DNA of 64,000 nt from Mytilisepta virgata (taxonomy: Eukaryota; Mollusca; Bivalvia; Mytilida; Mytilidae): positions 13,286,001-13,350,000 of the forward strand of contig CM051515.1 in NCBI GenBank assembly GCA_028015205.1, read 5' to 3'. Position numbers and translations under genes: made by a program. Numbering within the stretch: position 1 is the first letter of the stretch; the number at the start of each line of letters is the position of its first letter. This document shows, in pieces, positions 33,561 through 45,049 of this stretch. The notes under the pieces are model-generated. The model ran no database searches. It was given only the letters and a program-made list of their open reading frames with translations, and had not been told where the DNA came from.

Positions 33561-35360
33561 GAGCTTTCTGGTGATATAAAAATATTTGGGGGTCCCCATG
33601 CTTGATTTTGTTGTATCTGCTGCTGAAGATAATATCAACCTACTAATTTTCGTGATTTTTTCAGGCAACGTCATGACGTCCAGCGTTCGATAACATTTAT
33701 GCATTGCAGATAATAATTATAAGACAAACAACAAACCTTTTTCTTTTATCTGATGTATATTTTTTAATATTAATGTTTTTATTAATTTTTATTTATTTAT
33801 TTATTTATTGATCATTTTATCTATCTATTTATTTATTTTTGGCTTTCTGTAATGAGTTGCAGATTTTATTTATTATTTGTTGAATGACAATGTTTAATTC
33901 TCCTGTTGTCGATGGATGATTTGTATTGCAACTGTATCCTTACAGTCCCGTAAAATATTTTAAAAAAATCACAGTGCATCAAGTGGGCCAATTGCAACTC
34001 CACGTAATTTGAAAACATTTTTTATTTCAAAGTGCGTTAAATTTAGAGGGTATTGTCGTTATCACAAAATAAATACTAACAAAACATTCTTGCATGCGAG
34101 AGATAAGCAGGAGTGCAAAGATCCGTAAGGATAATTGACGATGGAAACATTTTTCACACAGTGGGGGCTGATAATGCCTTATTTTGGCTGAAATATTCGC
34201 CGTTAAATCCCTTACAAATTAGGCCAAACCAAACTGATTTTTATGTCGTTGGATTTCGCCGCTGCCATTTTTTTGCCACTTCATCAAAAATAAGGCCTCA
34301 AAATTCTCCCCTAATTCAAATTAAAAATAAAAAGTTGTGTCACACTTAAGATTTATATTCGCCTTAAAAAAAACCCATCCCGTTAGAAAAAAACATTTTT
34401 TCTCACTCACACCTACATTTACCCTTTAAAAAATCGAAAGAACTTAAAATCAATTTTGTGTAACCAAATTAAAAAACAATTAATGTACATTCTCAATGCA
34501 TCATGTCATGAGATCATAAAATTAATCTAATATCAGTCACAATTTCAATCGATTCAGTTTAATTCGCAGTATTCAAATGCCGAAGCGGTACGAATTAATT
34601 CCAATAACATGCGAATTCTAGAGAATGGTGAAATTGCAAAGACGTTTAATCAATAATATAAGTAACACTAATTTTTTTAAAAGGATAATGAGGACCGTTT
34701 TCACTTACTTGACATTTTTTATTTCTCCATCAAAGTAAAAATGATGTTATATGCGCAACTTGACGTCATATAGGCATTCGCGTTATTTACTAAGTTCACA
34801 GAAATTGAGATGTTTAGTAAATTTATAACGGTGTACCTGTGATCTAAGTGTCTTACGGCGTGGTAATACCATGGAGGTAGTACACTGTACACAAATACCT
34901 AAAATTTAAACTAAGCAAATTACTTGCATAATATTTACTGTACAAAAAACAACACGTTACTATGATTCTGAAACGAATTAGTCTAAATATGCGTTTACAC
35001 ACCAAAATACTGCTTTTAAATGCGTTTTGATAATGAAGTGAAGTGTGAACGCACAATGCATTTTGAAACGTTTCGAAAAAGTTTTGCGTTGCGTAATAAC
35101 TGTATGTCTGAACACTCCATTATTTCTATCTTAGGGCGACACAACTGCCTATCCGGGGTCAACGTCATAATGCCTACGACGTCAGACAATCAGTCGGGGA
35201 CGTAATACAATGACAAGGGGCTGTTACCCTTGAAATTGTAAACAAATGAACACTAGATGACGTTCAATTACTTCGCTTTGACCTTAATGCATTGTAGTCA
35301 ACATCTACAAAAAAAAACATTTTCAACTACAATAATCTATTGTTTCAGATTACTAACAGT
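33561..35360 (+). other. Intron 3, later part
   Basis: AT-rich, with an (ATTT)n microsatellite at 33783-33840 and, at about 34160-34345, a diverged copy of the GGCCACACC MITE family (GTCGTTGGATTTCGCCGC). No exon is supported. Confidence 0.5.
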
Positions 35361-35364
35361 CCTT

Positions 35365-35765
35365 ATGACCTAAATTTCATGCTTGAGTGACTCCAGTAAA
35401 TTTTAGTGCTTGGGATCCCTTATGTCATATTTTTGTCCATTGAGGTAAACTAATGGTATTAGGTATGTTGGTATGTTGTGTATGAACATGGTCAAATTTG
35501 ACCTTGACATTTGACTTCAAGGTGAAATAATAGGCTTTTTTGGCAATATGTTTGTCTGGGCCATAACATTTTTGTTCTTTAAGATAGACATATCATATTT
35601 ATAATGAAGATTTATCTTGATTAGATAGTGCTGTCTTCAAAAGACCTTGACCTTTTAATTCCAGGTAAAAAAAAGTAGGCTTTTGGGGAGGTATCCTTGT
35701 CCGGGCCATAACATTTTTGTTTTTTAAGATAGACATATCATATTAAGGATTATTAATATCTACAA
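35365..35765 (+). repeat. Minisatellite remnant just upstream of exon 4
   Basis: Two clear units of about 147 bases share GGGCCATAACATTTTTGTT then TTTAAGATAGACATATCATA. TTGACCTTGAC-type phrases and TTTCATGCTTGAGTGACT also occur, linking it to the 7840-9290 array. Confidence 0.65.
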
Positions 35766-35970
35766 AAGGGAGACATATGTTTTAGTTCAACTGGAACAGC
35801 TCCTACTAGTTTTACCTTAACTTTATTTTTAAAATTTATAAATTATTGATTTTGATTTCAATATTTAAGCACTTGTTACAACTGATGAGTTATTAACAGA
35901 CAAAATTTGAACATTTTGTTCATCAGAACTGGTATGATACAATATTAATTTTGTGCAATTTTGTTTTCAG

Positions 35971-36863
35971 AGCAAATGAAGCAAGAATTAAAAATTTGGA
36001 AGGAGAATGACCAAATGTTTGTAGAAACCCGGGCAGCTTGCCATGTATTACGGAGGGTGAAAGAAAAAAGTTTTATATATGTAACAGGAAGTTCTGGTGT
36101 TGGTAAGACAGCTACAGTACGACATGTAGCATTAGTTTTGAAAGAGGAAGAAGGATACGACATTGTACCTGTGAAAAAACCATCTGATGTTATTAAGTTT
36201 ACTAATCCCATAAAGAATATTTTATTTGTTATTGACGACTTTTGTGGTACATACACTTTAAATAATTATCAGTTTGAAAAGTGGAAAACAAACCAAAATG
36301 ACATAACGCAGTTATTAGAAAGAAATAATATTAAGATTTTGGTGTCATGTCGTCTTCAGGTTTATAGGGATATTATGTTAAAGGTTTTTAAATTTTATCA
36401 GTCGTGTGAATGCAATCTTTTATCTGATGATATTCGCTTGTCAAAGAAGGAAAAAGAGTTGATAGCAAAAATGTACCTCCCAGAAGTTTCCTTAGATATT
36501 ATACCTTTATCAAGTAAATTTGATTTCTTTCCTCTCTTATGTAAGCTTTATAATTCAAATCATGATATTAATAATATAGATTTCTTCAAAAATCCATTTT
36601 CAGCTTTTGAAGCTGAGATGAAAAAGTTGTATGAAGATGGGGGTTTGGGTAAATATTGTGCATTAGCTCTATGTGTTATGTTTAATAATGAATTTCATGA
36701 ACACTGGCTCACTGAAGAAATAAGTAAGGATATGAGAAGGGTTTTCAAAAATACATGTGAAGCATGTAAATTAGACCGGGGAACATCGAGACTAGTAATA
36801 AGAGATGAAATGAATTCACTTATTGACACATTTCTGAAATTGGGAAATATCACCTTTGTATAA
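35971..36863 (+). CDS. HEPN - nSTAND3 NTPase gene, exon 4 (P-loop NTPase)
   Basis: Begins after the acceptor TTGTTTTCAG. Encodes about 297 residues of an nSTAND3 NTPase, a signal-transduction P-loop ATPase class typical of NLR-like proteins. The domain opens with KIWKENDQMFVETRA; then VTGSSGVGKTATVRHVAL is Walker A, NILFVIDDFCGTYTL is Walker B, and KILVSCRLQVYRD is the sensor-like segment with arginine. The rest is the helical lid (LSKKEKELIAKMYL, FPLLCKLY, ALALCVMFNNE). The frame ends LGNITFV-stop at 36863 only because it runs into the first ankyrin unit out of phase. In intact relatives I would expect several hundred more residues before the repeats. The copy is probably truncated or deleted at this point. 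Role in a cell: predicted cytosolic sensor or switch; inference from family. Confidence 0.8.
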
Positions 36864-38165
36864 AGCATGTGTGAATGCCAACAAGGACATCGTAGAACTA
36901 TTACTGAAGGCAGGAGCAGATTGTACACAGTGTCCGATACCGGGAATATCACCTTTGTATAAAGCATGTGAGCATGGCCGCAAGGACATCGTAGAACTAT
37001 TACTGAAGGCAGGAGCAGATTATTCAGTGTGACCGTAGGGAAATATCACCTTTGTATAAAGCATGTGAGAATGGCAACAAGGACGTCGCAGAACTATTAC
37101 TGAAGACAGGAGCAGATTATACACAGTGTGACATTTATGGTGTATCACCTTTGCATATAGCATGTGTGAATAGCAACAAGGACATAGTGGAACTATTACT
37201 GAAGGCAGGAGCAGGTTGCACACAGTGTGACAATTAGGGAATATCACCTTTGTATAAAGCATGTGTGAATGACAACAAGGACATAGTAGAACTATTACTG
37301 AAGGCAGGAGCAGATTGTACACAGTGTGACCGTAGGGAAATATCACCTTTGTACAAAGCATGTGTGAATGGCCACAAGGACATCGTAGAACTTTTACTGA
37401 AGGCAGAAGCAGATTGTACAGTGTGACCGTAGGGAAATATCACCTTTGTATAAAGCATGTGAGCATGGCCACAAGGACATCGTAGAACTATTACTGAAGG
37501 CAGGAGCAGATTTTAAACAGTGTGATGAGGATGGAATAACACCTATGCATAAAGCATGTGAGAAAAACAAGAAGGACATAGTAGAACTATTACAGAAGGC
37601 AGGAGCAGATTGTTCACAGTGTGACATATGGGGAGTATCACCTTTGTATAAAGCATGTGAGCATGGCCACAAGGACATCGTAGAACTATTACTGAAGGCA
37701 GGAGCAGATTGTAGACAGTGTGACAATAGGGGAGAATCACCTTTGTGTATAAAGCATGTAAGAATGGAAACAAGGACATAGTAGAACTATTACAGAAGGC
37801 GGGGTCAGATTGTACACAGTGTAACAAAGAGGAATATCACTTTATAGCACGTGAGAATAGTAACAAGGACGTGTAATTATTACTTAAGGCATGTGTGTAA
37901 CAATGATAGACTTTCACCTTCATATAAAGCTCGTGTGAATAGCAACAAGGACTTGGTAGACCTATAACTTTGGATAAAATATGTGTATAGGAATAAGGCC
38001 ATAGTAGACCTATTACTGAAGGCATGAATGTAACAATGAGGGAATTTCACCTACGTATAAAGTATGTGAGAATATCAACAAGGACATAGTAGAATTAATA
38101 TTGAAGACGGGCAGATTACAGGCAGTGTGATGAAGAGGGAAACCACCTCTGTTTATCGGCGCGTC
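36848..38165 (+). pseudogene. Degenerate ankyrin-repeat array of the HEPN-NTPase gene
   Basis: About ten clear 99-base units and several decayed ones. Each reads SPLYKACENGNKDIVELLLK then AGADCTQCD, the 33-residue ankyrin repeat. Units start near 36850, 36949, 37047, 37145, 37244, 37343, 37439, 37533, 37637 and 37736; from 37830 on only fragments remain. The frame is broken by: entry one base out of phase with exon 4; a 2-base loss near 37021; a TAG at 37235-37237; a 2-base loss near 37418; and a 2-base gain near 37745. Longest open part: 37446-37781. It belongs downstream of the NTPase as the ligand-binding tail, but cannot be translated as one piece. Confidence 0.75.
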
Positions 38166-39135
38166 TAAACAGTCTGGTGGCAAAATATCAGAATATATAC
38201 ATTTGTACATGTTTCATAATATTTTCGTGTGTTAGTGACTCCATTTAAATGTTTTCATTTTTATAATTTTAAAATCCATTTGCAGTAATTTTTTTCTTTT
38301 TTGTAACATCCCCATTTCTCAGTTGGGACAGACAAAGCTCAATTATTCAAATGTTTTCCTATTATTTTGTCTTTTTGTTCCTTGTCTTGACGGCCATGAC
38401 AGTATAAGCTGGAGTATTCCAGTTTTTCCTTTTATTTTGTCTTTTCGTCCTCTGCTTGACGATTGTGACAGTCTAAGCAGAATTATTCTATTTTTCCAGA
38501 AAATATTAAAAGAAATCAGCGAGGAATATAGTCTTTGACATCTAAATTTGTAGTTTAACCAGAAATTCAATATATGTGGAGAGAAGATGTGTTGCTTTAT
38601 GAGTACATATACGCCAACATTTTTTTTTAATTACTAGGATTTAATGAACATGCAGGTGATCGTTTTTCTTTTGTGTTGAGTGTTTAAGAGGCATAGGTAC
38701 TTTGTTGAAATTTGATAACTTTCTGTAATTTCTTCCATGTTTATCCAATTATTTTTTTATGCACCATATTTATATATATTATAATATACTTTGAAAAAGG
38801 TGAACTGATCCTTACTAACCTTGCAAATTTAGTATTTTTTTCTGATAACTGAAAATTCAGTAACATCAATTTCGATTTATAAGTATGATTATTCCACTGA
38901 TCTAAAAATATTCAGTTGTGTCCCAGTCAAAAAATATTGAAACCAAAACAATTATAATCCCCTAAAATGTGGAAAAGAGGTTTTAATTCCTAAACATTCA
39001 ATTTACATGTTTAGGTATTAAAAGCAGCTCCTCGAAAAAGGTTGATCAATGGAAATTATGATAATTTCAAAGATAAATAAAAGTCTAATGGTTGGTCAAG
39101 TTTTAGCACACTGGTCACTATAAATATATTACTAC
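38166..39135. other. No gene seen
   Basis: Contains a loose direct repeat (38380-38490: TATTCCAGTTTTTCC/TATTCTATTTTTCC with TTTTGTCTTTT). AT-rich otherwise. Confidence 0.45.
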
Positions 39136-39137
39136 TT

Positions 39138-39266
39138 AAGGATTTACTGTAATTTTTTCCTTCTATGAAGAAATAACCTCAATCACATGGTGAAATCTAT
39201 TATTATTTGATAGTGTGCATTGAGGTTATTTCGAATAGACTGAAAACAAAATTACTGTCAATCCTT
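39138..39266. repeat. Palindromic inverted-repeat element
   Basis: Arms of about 48 bases: AAGGATTTACTGTAATTTT..GAAATAACCTCAAT against ATTGAGGTTATTTC..AATTACTGTCAATCCTT. Flanked by TTA on the left and TATAA on the right. No coding content. Confidence 0.7.
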
Positions 39267-39409
39267 ATAATTGAATTCAAGCGGTTGTTTTGACGTCTAA
39301 AATGTCGGAATTCCCTTTAATGACGTCATAGTAGAAAAGAAAATATACTCTATTATATGATAGACGAAAATGAATTGACGAATGAAATGAAGCTTTACAT
39401 CCAATATTA

Positions 39410-39990
39410 AATCATCAACTAATAACTTCAAATACTGTGTAGAAGTCTGTAACAATCCTCATTTCATTGCTTTTGAATGACAAACAGAGCCACAAGATGC
39501 AATTCTTCATACTGATTGATCAAATTTTCAAATTTCTTCTCATGTAAACTACAATGTCAAATCTTTTCAAACTTATACTAGATAAAACTTGTAAAAGATA
39601 GGGAGACCTTCTCGAAGAGTTCTCTTTCGGTATTATACATTGCGGCTACCGTATCACGTAAGTTTCCATTCAGTCTATCATCTCCTAGGCTACAAAGCTA
39701 GTAATATCCAAACTTGGCAGAAATAATGTATGGCAAGTTTTTTATAAAAATTCCTCATTTCATCTGTATTTGATGAAAACCATGTCCGCTACAGGTAATT
39801 CTTTATTTTGATTGGTCAAATGACAAATTTACTAAACGTACAAATCTTTTCAAACTTAATTGGAATGATGATTTGGAGTGTTGAGTGGGTGGCTACAATG
39901 GCACGTAAGTTTGCTTTGGCGCCTTCGTGAAATAAACATTTGAAAGTTTTAAACTACACGTACATAGCCAATATTAATCGAAGTTACCAC
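39410..39990. repeat. Diverged direct repeat, two copies
   Basis: 39440-39600 and 39740-39870 share CCTCATTTCAT, GATTGGTCAAAT/GATTGATCAAAT and CAAATCTTTTCAAACTTA in order; each is followed by a CACGTAAGTTT phrase. Confidence 0.45.
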
Positions 39991-41586
39991 GAATAGTGTT
40001 TGGAGTGTTTTGATCGGCTGGACCTTGATATACAACCAATATTAAATTTAGTATTTTATCTGCTTCATTCTTATCCAGATGAGTGATTCAGGATTATTTG
40101 AGCCTCTTGTTTATTTTAGTTCTAATAGAAAGTTGTAGTACGTGATTTTACTATTAACTTTCTTATTGTAACTGTTTTGTCATAATATGAAAGGGTGTAT
40201 ATTGTAGATATTGTGTATTTATAGTATAACAAATCTTGAAATACGAATACCTAAAAATCTACGAGTTACCGAACAACACATTAATTCAAGAGTGAATTAT
40301 CAGTGTTTTTCGGTCACGAGTTGTAGACCTTTGGTATTCGAATTTCGAGAATATTGTTCTGTTTATTACATTGAAATATTCCGTGTATTCATAAAATTTA
40401 ACTACAAAATACAAGAGATTATGTTTTAATGCGACTACGCGACGACGTTTGTACAGCAACATCGTTGGCGACGGCTATTTTTACGTCATTTCCTAATATA
40501 GTGAAATATGACTTTCGATTTCACTGGGTGAATTATCGGGTTGGATTTCACTCGGAAATCCCGGTATTTCACTACATTCAATGTAATAAATGATATTATT
40601 TTGATGCATTTTAATCAAATGAAAGAACAAAGTTACAGTTTACATATTCTATCTTCATGTTCTATTTGTTGACAAATTTTGTTCCTGTATCTTTGTGCAG
40701 CAGTAACAAATCTCATTACTAACAGGAAAAAATTATATGTCTAAAAATTATTGTCGAATAGTTGCAGATGTTTGTAATTGTTGTGCCAAACAAAATATAA
40801 TTGAAATAACATTTCTTACCTATGAGCAAAAAAATATTTTATGCATTTTTTACAGTCATTTTTTTGTCATTTGTGTATTCAACAAAAAATGAATGAGAGC
40901 CTGACAGTATATCAATATCTAAAACCTGAAACCATCACAGATATTTTATATGTTGTAAATTTGGGAAGAATAACTGTATATCAAAGTCTTACAATAATAT
41001 ATATATTTAAAATCCATGTCAATTTCTTTTCCTTAAAGAGGGCATTATAATTTAGATATTTAGAACAAAATTACCGAAATTTGGTGCCAGTGGAGAGAAG
41101 ATACCTTTATATGTTTTAATTTTAGTTTTTGTCTACAAACATTTCTATACATTTTATTATATTCATAGCGCTGTGTCTAATTCAATCTTACTTTAAATTC
41201 AGAAATTATTGCGTGCATTTATTATTGCAATTTTATCATTTTACACAAAAATGTGATTTAAATTTTTGTGATATTGAGAAAAATCCCCTTCATTCATATA
41301 AAAAATTCCAAAATGCGAGTTTAAATTATTGCGATTACAACCCTGTCGCATTTTTCGCAATAATAAAAACATCGCAGTAATTTCCGAATTTACAGTATTA
41401 AATCAGAGTTGTTTAATTTAATTAATGAGTTGTTCAATCTGACTAATGATGAGATAAATCATACTTTGTTAAAAACCGCTCTAAATCTAACAAAAATATA
41501 CACAGGACGAAATTGTCCTGATGATTGAATTTTTGATCGACAACATATTTGTTCAGTTTGGTTGACGTGTTTTACAACAGACAATT
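39991..41586. other. No gene seen
   Basis: AT-rich. At 40520-40570 TTTCACTCGG and TTTCACT phrases repeat. No coding evidence. Confidence 0.45.
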
Positions 41587-42420
41587 GTCATTCCTGTGGG
41601 CACTACTGGCCAACTTGTTCCTTCACTCATATGAGGCAGCCTTCCTTGACGGGCTTCTTAAGGAAAACAGAAGAAGTTATCCCGTACCTTTAATTTCAGC
41701 TTCCGCTACATAGATGATGTTTTATCACGAAACAATTCATGTGTTGGGAATTTCTTACATCTCATCTATCCCAATGAGCTCGACATAATTAAGGATACCA
41801 CAGACACTGCCAAGTCTGCATCTTATCTTGACCTTCACCTCAAAATTGACAGAGGAAGGTTGAATACAAAACTTTACAACAAACGGGATGACTTTGACTT
41901 TCCAATCGTCAACTTCCCATTTTTGAGCGGCAATATTCCAGAAGCGCCGACGTATGGAGTATATATTTCACATACGTTATTCCAGAGCTTGTGACATGTA
42001 CATTGACTTCCTGGACAGAGCCAGGCTCCTGACAGAAACGTTGCTTAGACAAGGGTACGTTGCTCCTAAGTTGAAGTCATCCTTATTAAAGTTTTAGGGG
42101 CTTCATCATGACTTGGTTGACAGGTATGAAAAAAACGTTTCTCAAACGAAAATGGACCTGTTCCATTGATATTATCCTTCCTCGTACCGGATTTGACATG
42201 GCAGCATGGCGGTGTCCTGCAGGAATCAGACTGACTGCTTACTCTTCCGGAGCACCTGAATCTACCCCCGGTTTTTTTGGTGGGGTCCATGTTGTTCATA
42301 TGTTTTTAGTTTTTAATTATAGTGCATGTATTTTTTGGTCTTGTCTTCGTTGTTCTCCGGAGTTTGTCAGTTGTTACCATTTTTCCCTTTGGTATTTCTT
42401 GACTTGACGTAAGACATTGA
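41587..42420 (+). pseudogene. Reverse-transcriptase fragment with YIDD motif and 3' tail
   Basis: From 41600: LLANLFLHSYEAAFLDGLLK, then, after a frame change, FNFSFRYIDDVLSRNNSCVG. YIDD is the catalytic box. Then ASYLDLHLKIDRGRLNTKLY and NKRDDFDFPIVNFPFLSGNI. A short deletion removes part of SQLIRYS and a stop ends the frame near 41994; the FYGRHHD part is disrupted by a TAG at about 42096. The 3' tail with CTTCCGGAGCACC and TCCGGAGTTTGTCAG follows to 42420. Nearly the same region is present at 48585-49375. Confidence 0.7.
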
Positions 42421-42779
42421 GATCAAGATAACTTGATGAATAAAAACAAAGAAAAAAAGTTTCGGACTCTTTGTAATAAATATTCATAACTTATTTTGTA
42501 TACAATTTACAAATTTTAACAAAATTACTGATAAATGTTTTACAGGTATTTATCCTTTTTAATATTTTTTTTCTTATGTGTATCCCTTTTGCAGTAGCTG
42601 AGTGTAAAATTTTTTATCGCAAAAGTAAATGTAATTATTATAAATATTTTTAAAATCATCTTGTTATTTCAGGAATATTGATGAATATTGTTCTGGGCAG
42701 CTTGGAAGTTCTAGTATTTTTTCATACCTGTCATATATTTAGTATGTATTTTATTGTCCTCCACCGCACCAAGTAATGG
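42421..42779. other. No gene seen
   Basis: AT-rich. Confidence 0.5.
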
Positions 42780-43335
42780 TTTGCGTCCTTCCTTGCGTCC
42801 ATATACGTCCCAATAACTTTGTGGACACAACTCCTCGGCAACTACTGGGTAGGTTTGCTTTATATTTTGCAGGAATGTTACCTATGACACGTAGATGATC
42901 ACATTATACCACCATTCTGATTCAACGATTCTTTCAGGAGTTATGGGACTCTGTTTTTTTTCATCACATTGTATTAAATGTGGACGCAATTTCTCTGAAA
43001 CTACTTAGTAAATTTGGTTAATATTTTGCAGGATTGTTACCCATGATATGACAAAAAGTAGGCTTTACCGTCATTTTGGTACAGATTTTTTGTCAAGAGT
43101 TATGAGACTTTGTTGTATTTTATCACATTGTGTCATATGCATACCCTTAAACTGAGACTACTATAACACATATGTTATAGTAGTCTCAGCCTTAAACTAC
43201 TAGGCAAATTTGGTTTACTTTTTGCAGGATTGTCACTTATGATATGAAGATTATCATACTCTGTTGCCATTTTGATTCATTTATCCTTATAGAAGTTATG
43301 AGACTTTTTGTTTTTTATCACATTGTATCATATGT
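42780..43335 (+). repeat. Minisatellite, three diverged units of about 175 bp
   Basis: Units share TTTGGTTTA/ATATTTTGCAGGA, TTGTTACCCATGATATGA, TTGATTCA, GAGTTATGAGACTTTGTT and TATCACATTGTATCATATG. The palindrome at 43152-43189 sits inside one unit. Confidence 0.7.
43152..43189. repeat. 38-bp palindrome flanked by 9-bp direct repeats
   Basis: CTGAGACTACTATAAC is followed by six bases and its exact complement GTTATAGTAGTCTCAG. CCTTAAACT stands just before and again just after, overlapping the outer bases, as if a tiny foldback had inserted with a 9-bp target duplication. Confidence 0.75.
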
Positions 43336-44050
43336 AGATCCTTTTTGAAAAAAAAATATTTGTTTTTACCAGTCTGTACACCAATAAATGTAAAAAAAAT
43401 AATCATTATAAATATATTTGATGTGTCTACTATATATCTTTTCTTTTTTGTGTTTTGTATCTTTTGGAATAAATTCTTTGAGAAATTATGTTTTGTTGTC
43501 TAAGATAACATCTGGCCTGTACACCCATAAATGTACACTGCGACAAGATTAAGAAAAGGACTGATTCCAATGATAAAAGACGACATAAAAATTGCAGGAC
43601 TTTTAAAACATAACTCAAAGAAGTTTTAAGCATGAACTTAAATCTAACATACCTTTCGATGAATTTTAAGTTGAAGAATAGCAGCATTAGATATGCTATT
43701 CTTTTCCTTGAACGGTTGTATTTTTAAATGACGTTGATTTTTTTGTCAAAACGTAATCAACTGTATCATTTTGTATCCACAGTTCAGTTTGAAGATTTAT
43801 ATTCCAACTGAATGTTGGTATTCCAGTTGATATAAATCATAGTTCAATGTTTTCATACAAAACTATCTGCATACAAAAAATGTCCTACAAAATATTATTT
43901 CATTATAGATCTGGGTCCTCGGTGGTAACGAAACATTAAAAAAACGAATATCCTAACAGCATGTCTAACTTGCATCTTTTAATTAACATTCCTGTAATTC
44001 CCAGACCTTTCTGAAATCCGAAAGTGTCATTGAGGTCATTCAAAATTTCT
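43336..44050. other. No gene seen
   Basis: AT-rich. A local inverted phrase (TTTATATTCCAACTGAA at 43796 against TTCCAGTTGATATAAA at 43820) is present. Confidence 0.45.
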
Positions 44051-45049
44051 TAGGCACCAACCATTTTATTACCGAGGGGGGGCCTGGGATTTTTTCGAAA
44101 AAAATATTTTATGTCCAGATTAGTCTGAAAAAAATATTTTCATTCTCACTATGTCCAAAAAAAAATTTTAAGTCTGAATATTCCCGAAAAAAATTTTTTG
44201 TTCCAAATCAAATAATTTCAAAAAAAAAATGTATATATTAAAATAACACTGACAGTGGAATCTTCAAAAAGTGTATGCTGTGCAGATTCAGAAGGCTGGA
44301 AAGGACCAAGACAACTTTATAAGAGGTAAATAAAATTATTTCACGTTTTTGGTTGCTACTATGTACAGCACTGTATTTCTGTGTTTTAAATTTTAGTTTA
44401 TAGTTCCATAATGCATCACATCATGACAAAATTTATAGCTATTCTAAATTTTATGTCAAAGAAAAAAATAACAAGAACATGTACATCAACATTCAACATA
44501 CTTTAAAACTAAAATATGAACATAATACTGCTGGTATATGAACAAAACCATGTGAAGTATAAAGTAGTGTGACTAGAAAATAAAAAAATGGATGGATTTG
44601 TTACTCCTGAGTAGAAAACGTCACTTTAATTACGGTTTAGAACATTTTTTTCCAATCAACACAAGAAATCGGGGGTATATATGTGACTTTCATATCCTGA
44701 GTAATGTCTTTAGAATTGTCATCCTTTGTAGTACAGGGGTCGTGGTACTTGTATGATGGACTAAGAGAATATCACAGTGTTGGAAATGGCCTACAAAAGC
44801 AACCTATACCTCGTCCACGACCTGGTTACAGACAAAGCCATGCACTTTTTTGTAGAAATGAAATATCTGCTTAAACAATGTATTTGAACTTTTTTCGGAA
44901 GAAAAAAAAATTTGCTCATTTATATAATAAAAAAAAATTCTGTTTTGCTTGATGTGTGAAAAAAAATTTTGATTTTCGACTGATCAGGCATAAAAATACC
45001 AGCCCCCCCCCCCCCCCCCCCCCTCGGTAAAAAAATGGTTGGTGCCTTA
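44051..45049. mobile_element. 1-kb terminal-inverted-repeat element with G/C-run ends
   Basis: Left end TAGGCACCAACCATTTTATT then ACCGAGGGGGG; right end is a long C run, then CTCGGTAAAAAAATGGTTGG and TGCCTTA. TIR length is about 32 bases. Inside are AT-rich TATGTCCAGA/TTGTTCC phrases at both ends and no transposase frame, so it is non-autonomous. A solitary left end is at 12986. Confidence 0.75.

Noticed and set aside
36695..37827. Long minus-strand frames over the ankyrin array
   Set aside because: They are periodic antisense readings of the 99-base ankyrin unit; the plus-strand frames match a known domain.
41129..41380. 83-codon frame with several cysteines
   Set aside because: AT-rich, no domain and no splice-linked neighbours.
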